From Xylophilus ampelinus (lineage in GTDB: Bacteria; Pseudomonadota; Gammaproteobacteria; Burkholderiales; Burkholderiaceae_C): DNA of 28,008 nt. The translations under genes were made by a program, and so were the position numbers. Position 1 is the first letter of the stretch. Every line of letters starts with the position of its first letter. The stretch covers positions 1-28,008 of the forward strand of contig NZ_CABFMN010000131.1 in assembly GCF_901875635.1 (NCBI RefSeq), read 5' to 3'. Under the pieces are notes generated by a model that was given only the letters and a program-made list of their open reading frames with translations, was not told the origin of the DNA and did no database searches. Below are positions 1 through 8,273 of this stretch, in pieces.

Positions 1-1207
1 CTCGGGCCCGCCCGACGGGCCGGCCGCCGGCGCGCAAGTCACGGACGCGCCACAGAGCACCCACACGCAGGACCGGGTGCCCTACCTGGGCCTGCACCAG
101 GCGGGCGTGACCACGCCGCGGCCGACGGCGGGCATGGTCGCCTCCTTCTTCGTGCTGGCCGAGAACCGCCGCGACCTGGAGCGCCTGTTCCGCACGCTGA
201 CCGAGCGCATCGCCTTCCTCACGCAGGGCGGCCCCGAGCCGGTGCTGGACCCCAAGCTGCCGCCGGCGGGCTCCGGCATCCTGGGCCCGGTGGTGCAGCC
301 CGATGCGCTGACGGTGACGGTGTCGGTCGGCAACTCGCTGTTCGACGAGCGCTTCGGCCTGGCGAAGCTCAAGCCCGTGCGGCTCCACCAGATGCAGCGC
401 CACCCGAACGATGCGCTCGACGCCGCGCTGTGCCATGGCGACCTGTCGATCCAGTTCTGCGCCAACACGCCCGACACCAACATCCACGCGTTGCGCGACA
501 TCATCAAGAACACGCCCGACCTGCTGGTGCTGCACTGGAAGCAGGAGGGCAGCGTGCCGCCGATCCCGGCCGTGCCGGGGCAGCCGGCCGAGAGCGCGCG
601 CAACTTCCTGGGTTTTCGCGACGGCTCGGCCAACCCCGATTCGGCCGACGCGAAGCTGATGGAGCGCATCGTCTGGGTCGGCGCCGACGACCCGGAGCCC
701 GCTTGGGCGCGCAACGGCACCTACCAGGCGGTGCGGATCATCCGCAACTTCGTCGAGCGCTGGGACCGCACGCCGCTGCAGGAGCAGGAGGCCATCATGG
801 GCCGCCTGAAGCCCACGGGCGCGCCACTGGATGGCGGCAAGACCGAGCACGACGTGCCCGACTACACGAAGGACCCCGAGGGCAAGCGCACCCCGATGGA
901 TGCGCACATCCGCCTGGCCAACCCGCGCACCCGGGCGTCCGAGGCCAACCTCATGCTGCGCCGGCCCTTCAACTACTCCAACGGCGTCACCAAGTCGGGC
1001 CAGCTGGAGATGGGGCTGCTCTTCATCTGCTACCAGGCCGACCTGGAGAAGGGTTTCGTCACCGTGCAGAAGCGCCTGGACGGCGAGCCGCTGGAGGAAT
1101 ACATCAAGCCCATCGGCGGCGGCTTCTTCTTCACGCTGCCCGGCGTGCGGGACGAGCGCGACTGGCTCGGCCGCACGCTGATGGAGGCTTCCGCTCGCGA
1201 GGCCTGA
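1..1207 (+). CDS. efeB: Dyp-type peroxidase / deferrochelatase EfeB, 5' partial
   Basis: Haem-dependent DyP-type peroxidase, usually exported by Tat and the peroxidase component of the Efe ferrous-iron uptake system. The frame is open from base 2, so the N-terminus (including any Tat leader) lies outside the window. A GTG at 77 is internal: the family core, reading [12 protein letters not shown], is already under way there. Counting from that GTG, the GFRDG motif is at 179-183 with the distal Asp at 182, and His277 in [10 protein letters not shown] is the expected proximal haem ligand. The FNYSNG stretch near the C-terminus is also typical. An imelysin-domain gene follows after 48 bp, as in efe operons, so efeU is probably upstream. 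The family is clear; the physiological role as deferrochelatase or plain peroxidase is inferred. Confidence 0.93.
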   Translation, partial: SGPPDGPAAGAQVTDAPQSTHTQDRVPYLGLHQAGVTTPRPTAGMVASFFVLAENRRDLERLFRTLTERIAFLTQGGPEPVLDPKLPPAGSGILGPVVQPDALTVTVSVGNSLFDERFGLAKLKPVRLHQMQRHPNDALDAALCHGDLSIQFCANTPDTNIHALRDIIKNTPDLLVLHWKQEGSVPPIPAVPGQPAESARNFLGFRDGSANPDSADAKLMERIVWVGADDPEPAWARNGTYQAVRIIRNFVERWDRTPLQEQEAIMGRLKPTGAPLDGGKTEHDVPDYTKDPEGKRTPMDAHIRLANPRTRASEANLMLRRPFNYSNGVTKSGQLEMGLLFICYQADLEKGFVTVQKRLDGEPLEEYIKPIGGGFFFTLPGVRDERDWLGRTLMEASAREA

Positions 1208-1255
1208 GCGGGCACCCTGTTTTTTCAACCACCGCACTGTCAGAGAAGGAGATCC

Positions 1256-2092
1256 ATGTCCGTGCAAATCCGCCGCCGTTTTCTCGCCACCCTGGTGGCC
1301 ACCGCTGCCGGCTTCGGCATGGTGGGCGCCCAGGCCGCCGTGTCGCCGCTGGAGCTCGTCGCGCCCATCGCCGAATACAAGATCTACGTGGCCGAGAACG
1401 TGCGCAAGCTGGTGGCGGACACGCGCGTGTTCGTCGCGGCCGTGAAGGCCGGCGACATCGAGAAGGCCAAGCAGCTCTATGCGCCCACGCGCACCAGCTA
1501 CGAGAAGATCGAGCCCGTGGCCGAGCTGTTCAGCGACATGGACAGCGCCATCGACTCGCGCGCCGACGACCACGAGAAAGCCGAGAAGGATCCGGCCTTC
1601 GGCGGCTTCCACCGCATCGAATACGCCCTGTGGACGCAGAAGAGCACCCAGGACGTGGGCAAGACCGCCGACAAGCTGCTGGCCGACGTGCTGGAGCTGC
1701 AGAAGCGCCTGGGCGCGCTGACCTTCCCGCCCGAGAAGGTGGTCGGCGGCGCGGCCGTGCTGATGGAGGAGGTGGCCGCCACCAAGATCTCCGGCGAGGA
1801 GAACCGCTACAGCCACACCGACCTGTGGGACTTCCAGGCCAACTTCGAGGGCGCCTACAAGATCGTGGAGCTGCTGCGCCCGCTGGTGATGAAGGAAAAC
1901 AAGGCCTTCTCGGACAAGACCGACGCGAACTTCAAGGTCGTGTTCGACACCCTGGCCAAGTACCGCACGCCGGACGGCGGCTTCGAGACCTATTCGAAGC
2001 TTACGGAACGCGACCGCAAGCTGCTGGCGGGCCGCGTCAACACGCTGGCCGAGGACCTGTCCAAGCTGCGGGGCATGCTGGGCCTGAACTGA
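1256..2092 (+). CDS. efeO: EfeO/EfeM-like imelysin (M75) iron-uptake lipoprotein-like protein
   Basis: Periplasmic iron-binding partner of the Efe system, 278 aa. The N-terminus has an RRRFLATLV stretch and a hydrophobic run ending AQA-A, which fits an exported and possibly Tat-dependent protein. The rest is a single imelysin/M75 domain with the HRIE metal-site motif at residues 119-122 and the conserved EENRYSHTDLWDFQ region. The N-terminal cupredoxin domain of classical E. coli EfeO is absent, so it is closer in form to the short EfeM type. An AAGGAG ribosome site lies four bases before the ATG. It follows efeB and is probably cotranscribed with it. A 116-bp spacer separates it from feoA. 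Family assignment is firm; the symbol is by analogy. Confidence 0.88.
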   Translation: MSVQIRRRFLATLVATAAGFGMVGAQAAVSPLELVAPIAEYKIYVAENVRKLVADTRVFVAAVKAGDIEKAKQLYAPTRTSYEKIEPVAELFSDMDSAIDSRADDHEKAEKDPAFGGFHRIEYALWTQKSTQDVGKTADKLLADVLELQKRLGALTFPPEKVVGGAAVLMEEVAATKISGEENRYSHTDLWDFQANFEGAYKIVELLRPLVMKENKAFSDKTDANFKVVFDTLAKYRTPDGGFETYSKLTERDRKLLAGRVNTLAEDLSKLRGMLGLN

Positions 2093-2146
2093 CCGCCCGC
2101 AGACTGGATACGCGTGCGGTGGGGACAATCGGTCGCACAGCGTAGT

Positions 2147-2165
2147 GCGAATTGTTAGCATTCGG
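2147..2165 (+). promoter_or_regulatory. Candidate Fur operator ahead of feoA
   Basis: An inverted repeat, CGAAT at 2148-2152 and ATTCG at 2160-2164 separated by seven bases, lies in the AT-richest part of the efeO-feoA spacer. The sequence GAATTGTTAGCATTC resembles Fur boxes loosely. The position ahead of a ferrous-iron transport operon makes iron-responsive control plausible. This is a pattern match by eye, not a scored site. Confidence 0.45.
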
Positions 2166-2208
2166 GTTTTGTATCCAGGCGTTCCGCCCAGGCGGGGCGC
2201 GTTTCCCC

Positions 2209-2508
2209 GTGCATTCACCCGAACCGGGCAGCCGCCTGCCTTCTTCCGCCCTGCGGCTCGACCAGTTGCCCGACCGCCAGTGGGCCACGGTGCTGGACGT
2301 CGCGCGCAGCAGCGCGCCCGAAGACCAGGAGATCGTGTTGCGACTGACCGAGATCGGCTTCATCCCGGGTGAAGCCGTGCGCATCGTCGCCAGCGGCGTG
2401 CCGGGCCGCGAGCCGCTGGCCGTGCGCCTGGGCCACACCACCTTCGCGCTGCGCCGCCACGAGGCGGCCTTGATCCACGTCGTGCCTGGAGCCGCCGACC
2501 ATGGTTGA
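2209..2508 (+). CDS. feoA: Ferrous iron transport protein A
   Basis: Small cytosolic SH3-like protein that works with the FeoB iron permease. From the GTG at 2209 it is 99 aa and carries the FeoA core: LDQLPDRQWATVLDV, then RLTEIGFIPGEAVRIV, then PLAVRLGHTTFALRRHEA. The frame stays open upstream to a TTG at 2152, but that codon lies inside the putative Fur operator and the extra residues do not look like FeoA, so the GTG is preferred. An AGGCGGGG stretch sits about 11 bases before it. The stop overlaps the first feoB ATG by eight bases, indicating translational coupling. Family certain; start codon fairly likely. Confidence 0.9.
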   Translation: MHSPEPGSRLPSSALRLDQLPDRQWATVLDVARSSAPEDQEIVLRLTEIGFIPGEAVRIVASGVPGREPLAVRLGHTTFALRRHEAALIHVVPGAADHG

Positions 2509-4393
2509 GGCGACGATGCAGTTCCAGACCCTCGCCAGCGCCGCGCCGCCGGGGCGCATCGCGCTGCTGGGCAACCCCAACTGCGGCAAGACCGCGCTCT
2601 TCAACCTGCTGACCGGCAGCCGCCAGAAGGTGGCCAACTACGCCGGCGTGACCGTCGAACGCAAGGAAGGCGAGCTGCGCACGCCCTCGGGCCGCAGCGT
2701 CTTCGTGCTCGACCTGCCGGGCGCCTACAGCCTGAACGCGCTCTCGGCCGACGAGGCCGTGACGCGCGACGTCGTGACCGGCAAGAGCCGCGAGCAGCTG
2801 CCCGACCTGATCGTGGCCGTGACCGACGCCACCAATCTGCGGCTGAACCTGCGCCTGGTGCTCGAGGCCAGGAAACTCGGCCTGCCGATGGTGGTGGCGC
2901 TGAACATGACCGACATGGCGCGCCGCCAGGGCATCGAGGTGGACGTCGACGTGCTCTCGCGCGAGCTGGGCATGCCCGTGATCCGCACCGTGGGCGTGCA
3001 GCGCCAGGGCGCGCAGGAACTGCTGGCCGCGCTCGATGCGCCCGTGGCGCCGGCCACGCCGCTGCCCTGGGAGGCCCCGGGCCTGGACGACGTGCTGGCC
3101 ACTCAGCGCGAAGTGCGGCGCATCCTGTCGCTGGCCGTGCGCGAGCCGCGCGGCAGCCTGGCCACCAGCGACCGCATCGACCGCGTGGTGCTGCACCCGC
3201 TGTGGGGCATGGTGGTGCTGGCCGTCACGCTGTTCCTCATGTTCCAGGCCGTGTTCAGCTGGGCCAATGTGCCGATGGACGCCATCAAGGCCGGCACCGA
3301 GGCGGCGGGCAATCTGGTCAAGAGCGTGATGCCCGAGGGGCTGCTGCAGAGCCTGCTGGTCGACGGCGTGATCGCCGGTGCGGGCGGGGTGGTCGTGTTC
3401 CTGCCGCAGATCCTGATCCTCTTCCTCTTCATCCTCGCGCTGGAGGATTCGGGCTACCTGCCGCGCGCGGCCTTCCTGCTCGACCGCGTGATGGGCACGG
3501 TCGGGCTGTCGGGCCGCTCCTTCATCCCGCTGCTGTCGAGCTTCGCCTGCGCCATCCCCGGCGTGATGGCCACGCGCACCATCGGCAACTGGCGCGACCG
3601 GCTCACCACCATCATGATCGCGCCGCTCATGACCTGCTCGGCGCGGCTGCCGGTGTATGCGCTGCTGATCGCGGCCTTCATTCCGCAGCGCGAGATCGGC
3701 GGCGTGTTCAACCTGCAGGGGCTGGTGCTCTTCGGGCTGTACGTCTTCGGCATCGTCTCGGCGATGGCCGTGGCCTGGGTCATGAAGCGCTTTCGCACGC
3801 AGCAGGGGCACTCGCCGCTGATGATGGAGCTGCCGGCCTACCGCTGGCCCAACCCGCGCAACCTGCTGCTCGGGCTGTGGGAGCGGGCCTGGATCTTCCT
3901 GCGGCGCGTGGGCACGATCATCCTCACGCTCACGATCCTGCTGTGGTTCCTGGCCACCTTCCCGTCGCCGCCCGAGGGCGCCACCGGACCGGCCATCGAG
4001 TACAGCCTGGCCGGCATGCTGGGCCGCGGTCTGCAATACATCTTTGCACCCATCGGCTTCAACTGGCAGATCAGCATCGCGCTGGTGCCGGGCATGGCCG
4101 CGCGCGAGGTGGCGGTGGGTGCGCTGGGCACCGTGTATGCGCTGTCGGCTTCGGGCGAAGAGGTGGCAGGCGCGCTCGAGCCGCTCATCGCCGGTAGCTG
4201 GTCGCTGGCCACGGCGCTGTCGCTGCTGGTGTGGTTCGTGTTCGCGCCGCAGTGCATCTCGACATTGGCCACCGTCAAGCGCGAAACGAACTCGTGGAAG
4301 TACGTCTGGATCATGGCCGCCTACCTGTTCGGGCTGGCCTATGCCGCCTGCTTCGTCACCTACCGTGTGACGCTGGCGCTCACCGGAGGATGA
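2501..4393 (+). CDS. feoB: Ferrous iron permease FeoB
   Basis: Inner-membrane Fe(II) transporter with an N-terminal G-protein domain, 630 aa. The G1 loop GNPNCGKT is at residues 24-31, G3 DLPG at 71-74 and G4 NMTD at 135-138, followed by the helical regulatory region and then a multi-helix membrane domain containing the FeoB core SFACAIPGVMATRT. At 630 aa it is shorter than E. coli FeoB (about 770), like many betaproteobacterial forms. Two starts are possible: ATG 2501, overlapping feoA, and ATG 2516, which has a better-spaced GAGG five bases upstream; the domain is intact with either. The stop overlaps the start of the next gene in an ATGA, so feoA, feoB and the Cys-rich gene form one operon. 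Confidence 0.96.
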   Translation: MVEATMQFQTLASAAPPGRIALLGNPNCGKTALFNLLTGSRQKVANYAGVTVERKEGELRTPSGRSVFVLDLPGAYSLNALSADEAVTRDVVTGKSREQLPDLIVAVTDATNLRLNLRLVLEARKLGLPMVVALNMTDMARRQGIEVDVDVLSRELGMPVIRTVGVQRQGAQELLAALDAPVAPATPLPWEAPGLDDVLATQREVRRILSLAVREPRGSLATSDRIDRVVLHPLWGMVVLAVTLFLMFQAVFSWANVPMDAIKAGTEAAGNLVKSVMPEGLLQSLLVDGVIAGAGGVVVFLPQILILFLFILALEDSGYLPRAAFLLDRVMGTVGLSGRSFIPLLSSFACAIPGVMATRTIGNWRDRLTTIMIAPLMTCSARLPVYALLIAAFIPQREIGGVFNLQGLVLFGLYVFGIVSAMAVAWVMKRFRTQQGHSPLMMELPAYRWPNPRNLLLGLWERAWIFLRRVGTIILTLTILLWFLATFPSPPEGATGPAIEYSLAGMLGRGLQYIFAPIGFNWQISIALVPGMAAREVAVGALGTVYALSASGEEVAGALEPLIAGSWSLATALSLLVWFVFAPQCISTLATVKRETNSWKYVWIMAAYLFGLAYAACFVTYRVTLALTGG

Positions 4394-4659
4394 ATCCCAT
4401 GACTCCCCTTTGGCAGAACATCGTCGTGTTCCTGATCGTGGCCGCCGCGGCGCTGTACGCCGCCTGGCGCTGGATGCCCGCGGGCTGGCGCCGCGGCGCT
4501 GCGCGGCAGGTGGCGGCCGGCTCGCAGCGCGCGGGCCTGGTCGATGCGCAGCAGGCGCAGAAGCTGGCGGCATCGCTGGCCAAGACCTCGGGCTGCGGCA
4601 GTTGCGACAGCTGCGGCAGTTGCGCCCCCAAGAACCCGGGCGACGCTGCCGGGCGTTGA
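4390..4659 (+). CDS. FeoB-associated Cys-rich single-pass membrane protein (DUF6587-like)
   Basis: Small protein of 89 aa starting in the ATGA that ends feoB. Residues 6-25 form one hydrophobic helix (WQNIVVFLIVAAAALYAAW), followed by a basic stretch and an Ala/Gln-rich linker. Near the C-terminus is the cysteine cluster CGSCDSCGSC, with five Cys in about a dozen residues if the next CAP is included. This resembles the small Cys-rich proteins encoded after feoB in several phyla and, as I recall, the DUF6587 family of Comamonadaceae. Positively charged residues after the helix suggest that the Cys tail faces the cytoplasm, where it could bind Fe(II) emerging from FeoB. That role is inference. 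It fills the position that feoC occupies in enterobacteria but is unrelated in sequence. Confidence 0.82.
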   Translation: MNPMTPLWQNIVVFLIVAAAALYAAWRWMPAGWRRGAARQVAAGSQRAGLVDAQQAQKLAASLAKTSGCGSCDSCGSCAPKNPGDAAGR

Positions 4660-4723
4660 CCCAGCGCGTCTTCGGGCGCGATCCCGGCAAGAACGCAGCC
4701 GCCAGCAGGCATCATCGCGCGCC

Positions 4724-5923
4724 ATGACTTTGCAGATCCTCATCGCTGGTGGCGGCATCGGCGGCCTGGCCGCGGCGCTGGCCCTGGCGCAGCAGGCGCA
4801 CCGGGCCGAGGTGCTGGAGCAGGCCGCAGCCTTCGGCGAGGTGGGCGCAGGCATCCAGCTCGGCCCCAATGTCACGCGGCGCCTGCGGGCACTGGGCCTG
4901 CACGAGGGCCTGGCCCGCATCACGGCCCGCCCGGAGATGCTGCGCGTGCGCAGCGCGCACGACGGCCTCGAGCTCGCGCGGCTTCCCTTCGGTGATGCCT
5001 TTCGCCGTCGCTACGGCGCGCCCTACCTGTGCGTGCACCGCGCCGACCTGCACGCGCTGCTGCTCGAAGCGGTGCGCACCGGCGCGGTGGCTTCGCAGGT
5101 GGGCCTGCACACCGATGCGCGGGTGCTGCGCGTGTCCACCCGCGGCGGCGAGGCGGTGTGTGCCGAGAGCTCGCAGGCCCGCGCCTGGGAAGGCGATGCA
5201 CTGATCGGTGCCGACGGCCTGTGGAGCCACGTGCGCACCGCGCTCGTCGAGAACGACCCGCCGCCCCACGCGACCGGGCACACGGCCTGGCGGGCGATGG
5301 TGCCGCAGGCCGAGCTGCCGGCCGCACTGCGCAGCACGCGCGTCGAGGTGTGGCTGGGGGCCCGCCTGCATGCCGTGGCCTACCCGGTGCGCGGCGGCGA
5401 CTGGCTCAATGTCGTCGTGCTGGCCGAGACGGCGCCGCCCGGCGATGCGCAACGCGCCCAGGACTGGGACCAGGCCGCCAGCCTGGCCAGCCTTCAGCAG
5501 GCCACGGGCCGCACCAGCCCGCAGCTGCAGGCACTGCTGGAGGCCATGCCGGCGTGGCGCGCGTGGAGCCTGCACGACCGGCCGCCATTGACGGGTGCCA
5601 GGCAGATGGCCAACGAGCGCATCGCGCTGCTGGGCGACGCGGCGCACCCGATGCTGCCGTACCTGGCGCAGGGCGCGGGCATGGCCATCGAGGACGCGCT
5701 GGCGCTGGCCGAGGTGCTGAAGGGTGTGGCCCGTGCCGAGGTGCCGGCCGCCCTGGCGCGCTACGCCGAGGCGCGATGGGCGCGCAACGCGCGCGTGCAG
5801 GCGCGGGCGCGGCGCAACGGCGAGATCTTCCACGCCACCGGGCCGATGCGCGTGGGGCGCGACCTGGCGCTGCGCCTGGGCGGCGCGAAGGTGCTCGACG
5901 TGCCCTGGCTCTACGCCGGCTGA
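4724..5923 (+). CDS. FAD-dependent aromatic-ring monooxygenase family protein
   Basis: Group A flavoprotein monooxygenase of the salicylate / 3-hydroxybenzoate hydroxylase type, 399 aa and probably cytosolic, using NAD(P)H and O2 to hydroxylate an aromatic ring. Visible signatures are the N-terminal dinucleotide fold AGGGIGGL (residues 8-15), the DG motif region ALIGADGLWSHVR, and the FAD-ribityl GD motif with Asp305 in LLGDAAHPMLPYLAQGAGM. The ATG at 4724 places the Rossmann strand directly at the N-terminus, as is normal; the frame is open further upstream, but that would run back through the Cys-rich gene. It is convergent with kynA across a 75-bp spacer. The substrate cannot be read from the sequence; an aromatic acid, perhaps related to kynurenine or anthranilate, is only a guess from location. 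Confidence 0.88.
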   Translation: MTLQILIAGGGIGGLAAALALAQQAHRAEVLEQAAAFGEVGAGIQLGPNVTRRLRALGLHEGLARITARPEMLRVRSAHDGLELARLPFGDAFRRRYGAPYLCVHRADLHALLLEAVRTGAVASQVGLHTDARVLRVSTRGGEAVCAESSQARAWEGDALIGADGLWSHVRTALVENDPPPHATGHTAWRAMVPQAELPAALRSTRVEVWLGARLHAVAYPVRGGDWLNVVVLAETAPPGDAQRAQDWDQAASLASLQQATGRTSPQLQALLEAMPAWRAWSLHDRPPLTGARQMANERIALLGDAAHPMLPYLAQGAGMAIEDALALAEVLKGVARAEVPAALARYAEARWARNARVQARARRNGEIFHATGPMRVGRDLALRLGGAKVLDVPWLYAG

Positions 5924-5931
5924 ATCGACTT

Positions 5932-5996
5932 CTGCTATCGAATTCGTAGCAACTTGCGCAGATAGAGCGGGCGCTGCAGGCCGATTCGGCTTGAAG
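5932..5996 (+). repeat. Dispersed spacer element, copy R1
   Basis: First of five copies of a ~60-bp element. The hairpin module GCTATCGAATTCGTAGC spans 5934-5950, and the GC-rich body, ending GCCGATTCGGCTTGAA, runs to 5995. It fills almost the whole spacer between two convergent genes: the hairpin starts 10 bases past the monooxygenase stop and the body ends three bases before the kynA stop. Compared by eye with R2-R5, the shared core is GCGGGCGCTGCAGGCCGATT. Confidence 0.85.
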
Positions 5997-5998
5997 AA

Positions 5999-6853
5999 TC
6001 AAAGGTTGGTGCGCAGCGTCCAGAGCTCCGGGAACAGCACCACGTCCAGCATCTTGCGCAGGTAGCTCACGCCGCCGGTGCCGCCGGTGCCGCGCTTGAA
6101 GCCGATCACGCGCTCCACCGTGGTCACGTGGCGGAAGCGCCAGAGGCGGAAGGCGTCCTCGATGTCGGTGAGCTTCTCGCCGAGCTGGTAGAGGTCCCAG
6201 TGCGCATGGGGGTCGCGGTACACCGTGAGCCAGGCTTCCTCGACGCCGGGGCTGGCCACGTAGGGCTGCGTCCAGTCGCGCGCCAGGCGGTCGGCCGGCA
6301 CGTCGACGCCTTCGCGCTTCATCAGCCGCAGCGCTTCGTCGTAGAGGGATGGCGCACGCCATGCCGCCTCGACCTGGGCCAGCAGCTCGGGCCGGTGCGC
6401 ATGCGGCTTGAGCATGGCGGCGTTCTTGTTGCCCAGCGCGAACTCGATGCAGCGGTACTGCGCGCTCTGGAAGCCGCTGGAACTGGCGAGGTAGGGCCGC
6501 ATCGCGCTGTACTCGGGCGGCGTCATCGTCGACAGCACGGTCCAGGCGTTGACGAGCTGCTCCATGATGCGCGTGACGCGCGCCAGCATCTTGAAGGCCT
6601 CGGGCTTGGTGTTGTTCGTCGGGTTGGCGATGGCGGCGATGGCGGCACGCAGCTCGTGCAGCATCAGCTTCATCCACAGCTCGCTGGTCTGGTGCTGGAT
6701 GATGAACAGCATCTCGTCGTGCGCGGGCGAGAGCGGATGCTGCGCGTTCAGCACCTCGTCCAGGTGCAGGTAGTCGCCGTAGCTCATCGACTGGCTGAAG
6801 TCGAGCTGGGCCTTCTCGTCGTGCACGATCTTTTCGGTGTCGCTGGAAGCCAT
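5999..6853 (-). CDS. kynA: Tryptophan 2,3-dioxygenase
   Basis: Haem enzyme that opens the indole ring of L-tryptophan to N-formylkynurenine, the first step of the kynurenine pathway; 284 aa, normal for bacterial TDO. Phe50 and His54 in [11 protein letters not shown] match the substrate-pocket residues. His242 in [13 protein letters not shown] is the expected proximal haem ligand, and the Gly-rich GTGGTGG loop follows it. The ATG at 6853 has GAGGAG upstream and starts 14 bases after the kynU stop, so the two are cotranscribed. The frame continues further upstream into kynU, but those residues are not TDO-like. It is the last gene of the kynB-kynU-kynA order, although it catalyses the first reaction. 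Confidence 0.97.
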   Translation of the reverse strand: MASSDTEKIVHDEKAQLDFSQSMSYGDYLHLDEVLNAQHPLSPAHDEMLFIIQHQTSELWMKLMLHELRAAIAAIANPTNNTKPEAFKMLARVTRIMEQLVNAWTVLSTMTPPEYSAMRPYLASSSGFQSAQYRCIEFALGNKNAAMLKPHAHRPELLAQVEAAWRAPSLYDEALRLMKREGVDVPADRLARDWTQPYVASPGVEEAWLTVYRDPHAHWDLYQLGEKLTDIEDAFRLWRFRHVTTVERVIGFKRGTGGTGGVSYLRKMLDVVLFPELWTLRTNL

Positions 6854-6867
6854 GGCGTGCTCGCTCC

Positions 6868-8247
6868 TCAGGTCACCGCGTTGCGCGTGTTGAACTCGGG
6901 GCGGCGGTACTCCTCTTCCTCCAGCACCTGCGCCAGGTTGCCGACGGCGTTCCACACGTCCTCGAAGCCGATGTACAGCGGCGTGAAGCCGAAGCGCAGG
7001 ATGTCCGGCAGACCACGGCCCCCAGGGCTCGGCGCGCCGGGCCCGTCCCCCGAGGGGAGCTCGGCCGCTTGGGAGCGGCCCGGCGCGGCCTCGGGTTCAT
7101 CACCCGCGCGGAAGTCCCCGATCACGCCGCGTGCGATGAGCGCCTGCACGATCGCATAGGCCGGGCCGCCGATGCGCTGGTTTGGGTCGGCCATGCGCAG
7201 GCACACCTGCGAGCCGCGCTGTGCATGCTCCCGCGGCGTGACCAGCGCGAAATGCTCGGGGCAGCGCTGCTCCACCAGTGCGATGAAGGTGTCGGTGAGC
7301 GCGAGCGACTTGCTGCGCAGCGCCTGCATGCCGCCCATCGGCTCGGCCGCCAGCATGGCGTCGAGTCCGCAGCCCAGCGCCGTGAGGCTGAGGATCGGCT
7401 GCGTGCCGCACAGGTAGCGGCCGACGCCCGGGGCCGGGCGGTAGCCGGGCGTGAAGGCGAAGGGCGCCGCGTGGCCCCACCAGCCCGACAGCGGCTGCTC
7501 CCAGGCGTCGGCGTGGCGCGCGTTCACCCAGACGAAGGCCGGCGCGCCCGGGCCGCCGTTGAGGTACTTGTAGCCGCAGCCGATGGCGTAGTCGGCTTCG
7601 GCGTCGTTGAGCGCCACCGGCACGGCGCCGGCACTGTGCGCGAGGTCCCACACGGCCAGCGCGCCAGCGGCGTGCGCCAGCTTGGTCAGCGCCGCCATGT
7701 CGTGCATGGCACCGGTGCGGTAATTGACGTGCGTGAGCATCAGCACCGCCACGTCGGCCGTGAGGGCCGCGGGGATCTCCGACGGGTCGTCCACCAGCCT
7801 GAGCGTCAGGCCGCGCTCGCGGCACAGCGACTCGGCGATGTAGAGGTCGGTCGGGAAGTTGCTGCGCTCCGAGACGACGACCGTGCGACCACTGTTCTTC
7901 TTCTGCGCCGACAGCGCCGCGAACAGCACCTTGTAGAGGTTGACCGAGGTGCTGTCGGTACACACCACCTCGCCGGGCGCGGCACCGATGAGCCGCGCCA
8001 CCTGGTCGCCCAGGCGCTGCGGCAGGTCGAACCAGCGCGCCTCGTTCCACGAGCGGATGAGGCCCGTGCCCCACTCCTGCGTCACCGCCTCGGCGATGCG
8101 CGCGGGCGCGGCCGCGGGGCAAACGCCGAGCGAGTTGCCGTCGAGGTAGATCACGCCTTCGGGCAGGATGAACAGGTCGCGCAGCGCGCGCAGCGGGTCT
8201 TGGGCGTCGAGGCGCCGGCAGTCGTCGAGGGTGAGGGAAGTGGTCAT
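6868..8247 (-). CDS. kynU: Kynureninase with an internal 32-residue insertion
   Basis: PLP enzyme that splits kynurenine into anthranilate and alanine, 459 aa. Lys227 in [14 protein letters not shown] is the Schiff-base lysine. The N-terminal YLDGNSLG and the central [10 protein letters not shown] are also family motifs. The protein is longer than the usual ~415-430 aa because about 32 residues (382-413, coded by 7009-7104) rich in Gly, Pro and Ala separate VIGDFRA from the C-terminal [11 protein letters not shown]; in known kynureninases these are nearly contiguous. The insertion is in frame and palindromic at DNA level. ATG 8247 is chosen because the family N-terminus begins there; the open frame beyond it runs into a spacer repeat. 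Activity is probably retained, but this is not proved. Confidence 0.95.
   Translation of the reverse strand: MTTSLTLDDCRRLDAQDPLRALRDLFILPEGVIYLDGNSLGVCPAAAPARIAEAVTQEWGTGLIRSWNEARWFDLPQRLGDQVARLIGAAPGEVVCTDSTSVNLYKVLFAALSAQKKNSGRTVVVSERSNFPTDLYIAESLCRERGLTLRLVDDPSEIPAALTADVAVLMLTHVNYRTGAMHDMAALTKLAHAAGALAVWDLAHSAGAVPVALNDAEADYAIGCGYKYLNGGPGAPAFVWVNARHADAWEQPLSGWWGHAAPFAFTPGYRPAPGVGRYLCGTQPILSLTALGCGLDAMLAAEPMGGMQALRSKSLALTDTFIALVEQRCPEHFALVTPREHAQRGSQVCLRMADPNQRIGGPAYAIVQALIARGVIGDFRAGDEPEAAPGRSQAAELPSGDGPGAPSPGGRGLPDILRFGFTPLYIGFEDVWNAVGNLAQVLEEEEYRRPEFNTRNAVT
7009..7104. repeat. Palindromic 96-bp segment inside kynU
   Basis: This in-frame segment is made of consecutive inverted repeats: the palindrome GGCGCGCC at 7031-7038, TCCCC/GGGGA at 7046-7050 and 7054-7058, and GGCCGCT/AGCGGCC at 7063-7069 and 7074-7080. 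It codes for the low-complexity insertion of kynureninase. Its GCGGCCCGGC (7075-7084) recurs exactly in the murJ upstream spacer. It is probably a dispersed repeat that landed in a surface loop; family membership is inferred. Confidence 0.6.
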
Positions 8248-8273
8248 GGTGAGGGTCTTCGAAATTCGGGCTG

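Noticed and set aside
430..2145. 571-codon plus-strand frame across efeB and efeO
   Set aside because: It is out of frame with both genes, has Arg/Gly/Ala-rich composition, and crosses their spacer; the real frames show motifs and normal starts.
2152..2208. feoA start at TTG 2152
   Set aside because: The extra 19 residues are not FeoA-like, and the codon lies inside the candidate Fur site.
2360..4690. Very long open frame (776 codons) antisense to feoA-feoB
   Set aside because: It is rich in His, Arg, Gln and Gly, has no recognisable domain, and mirrors the third-position GC bias of feoB. It is a shadow frame of high-GC DNA.
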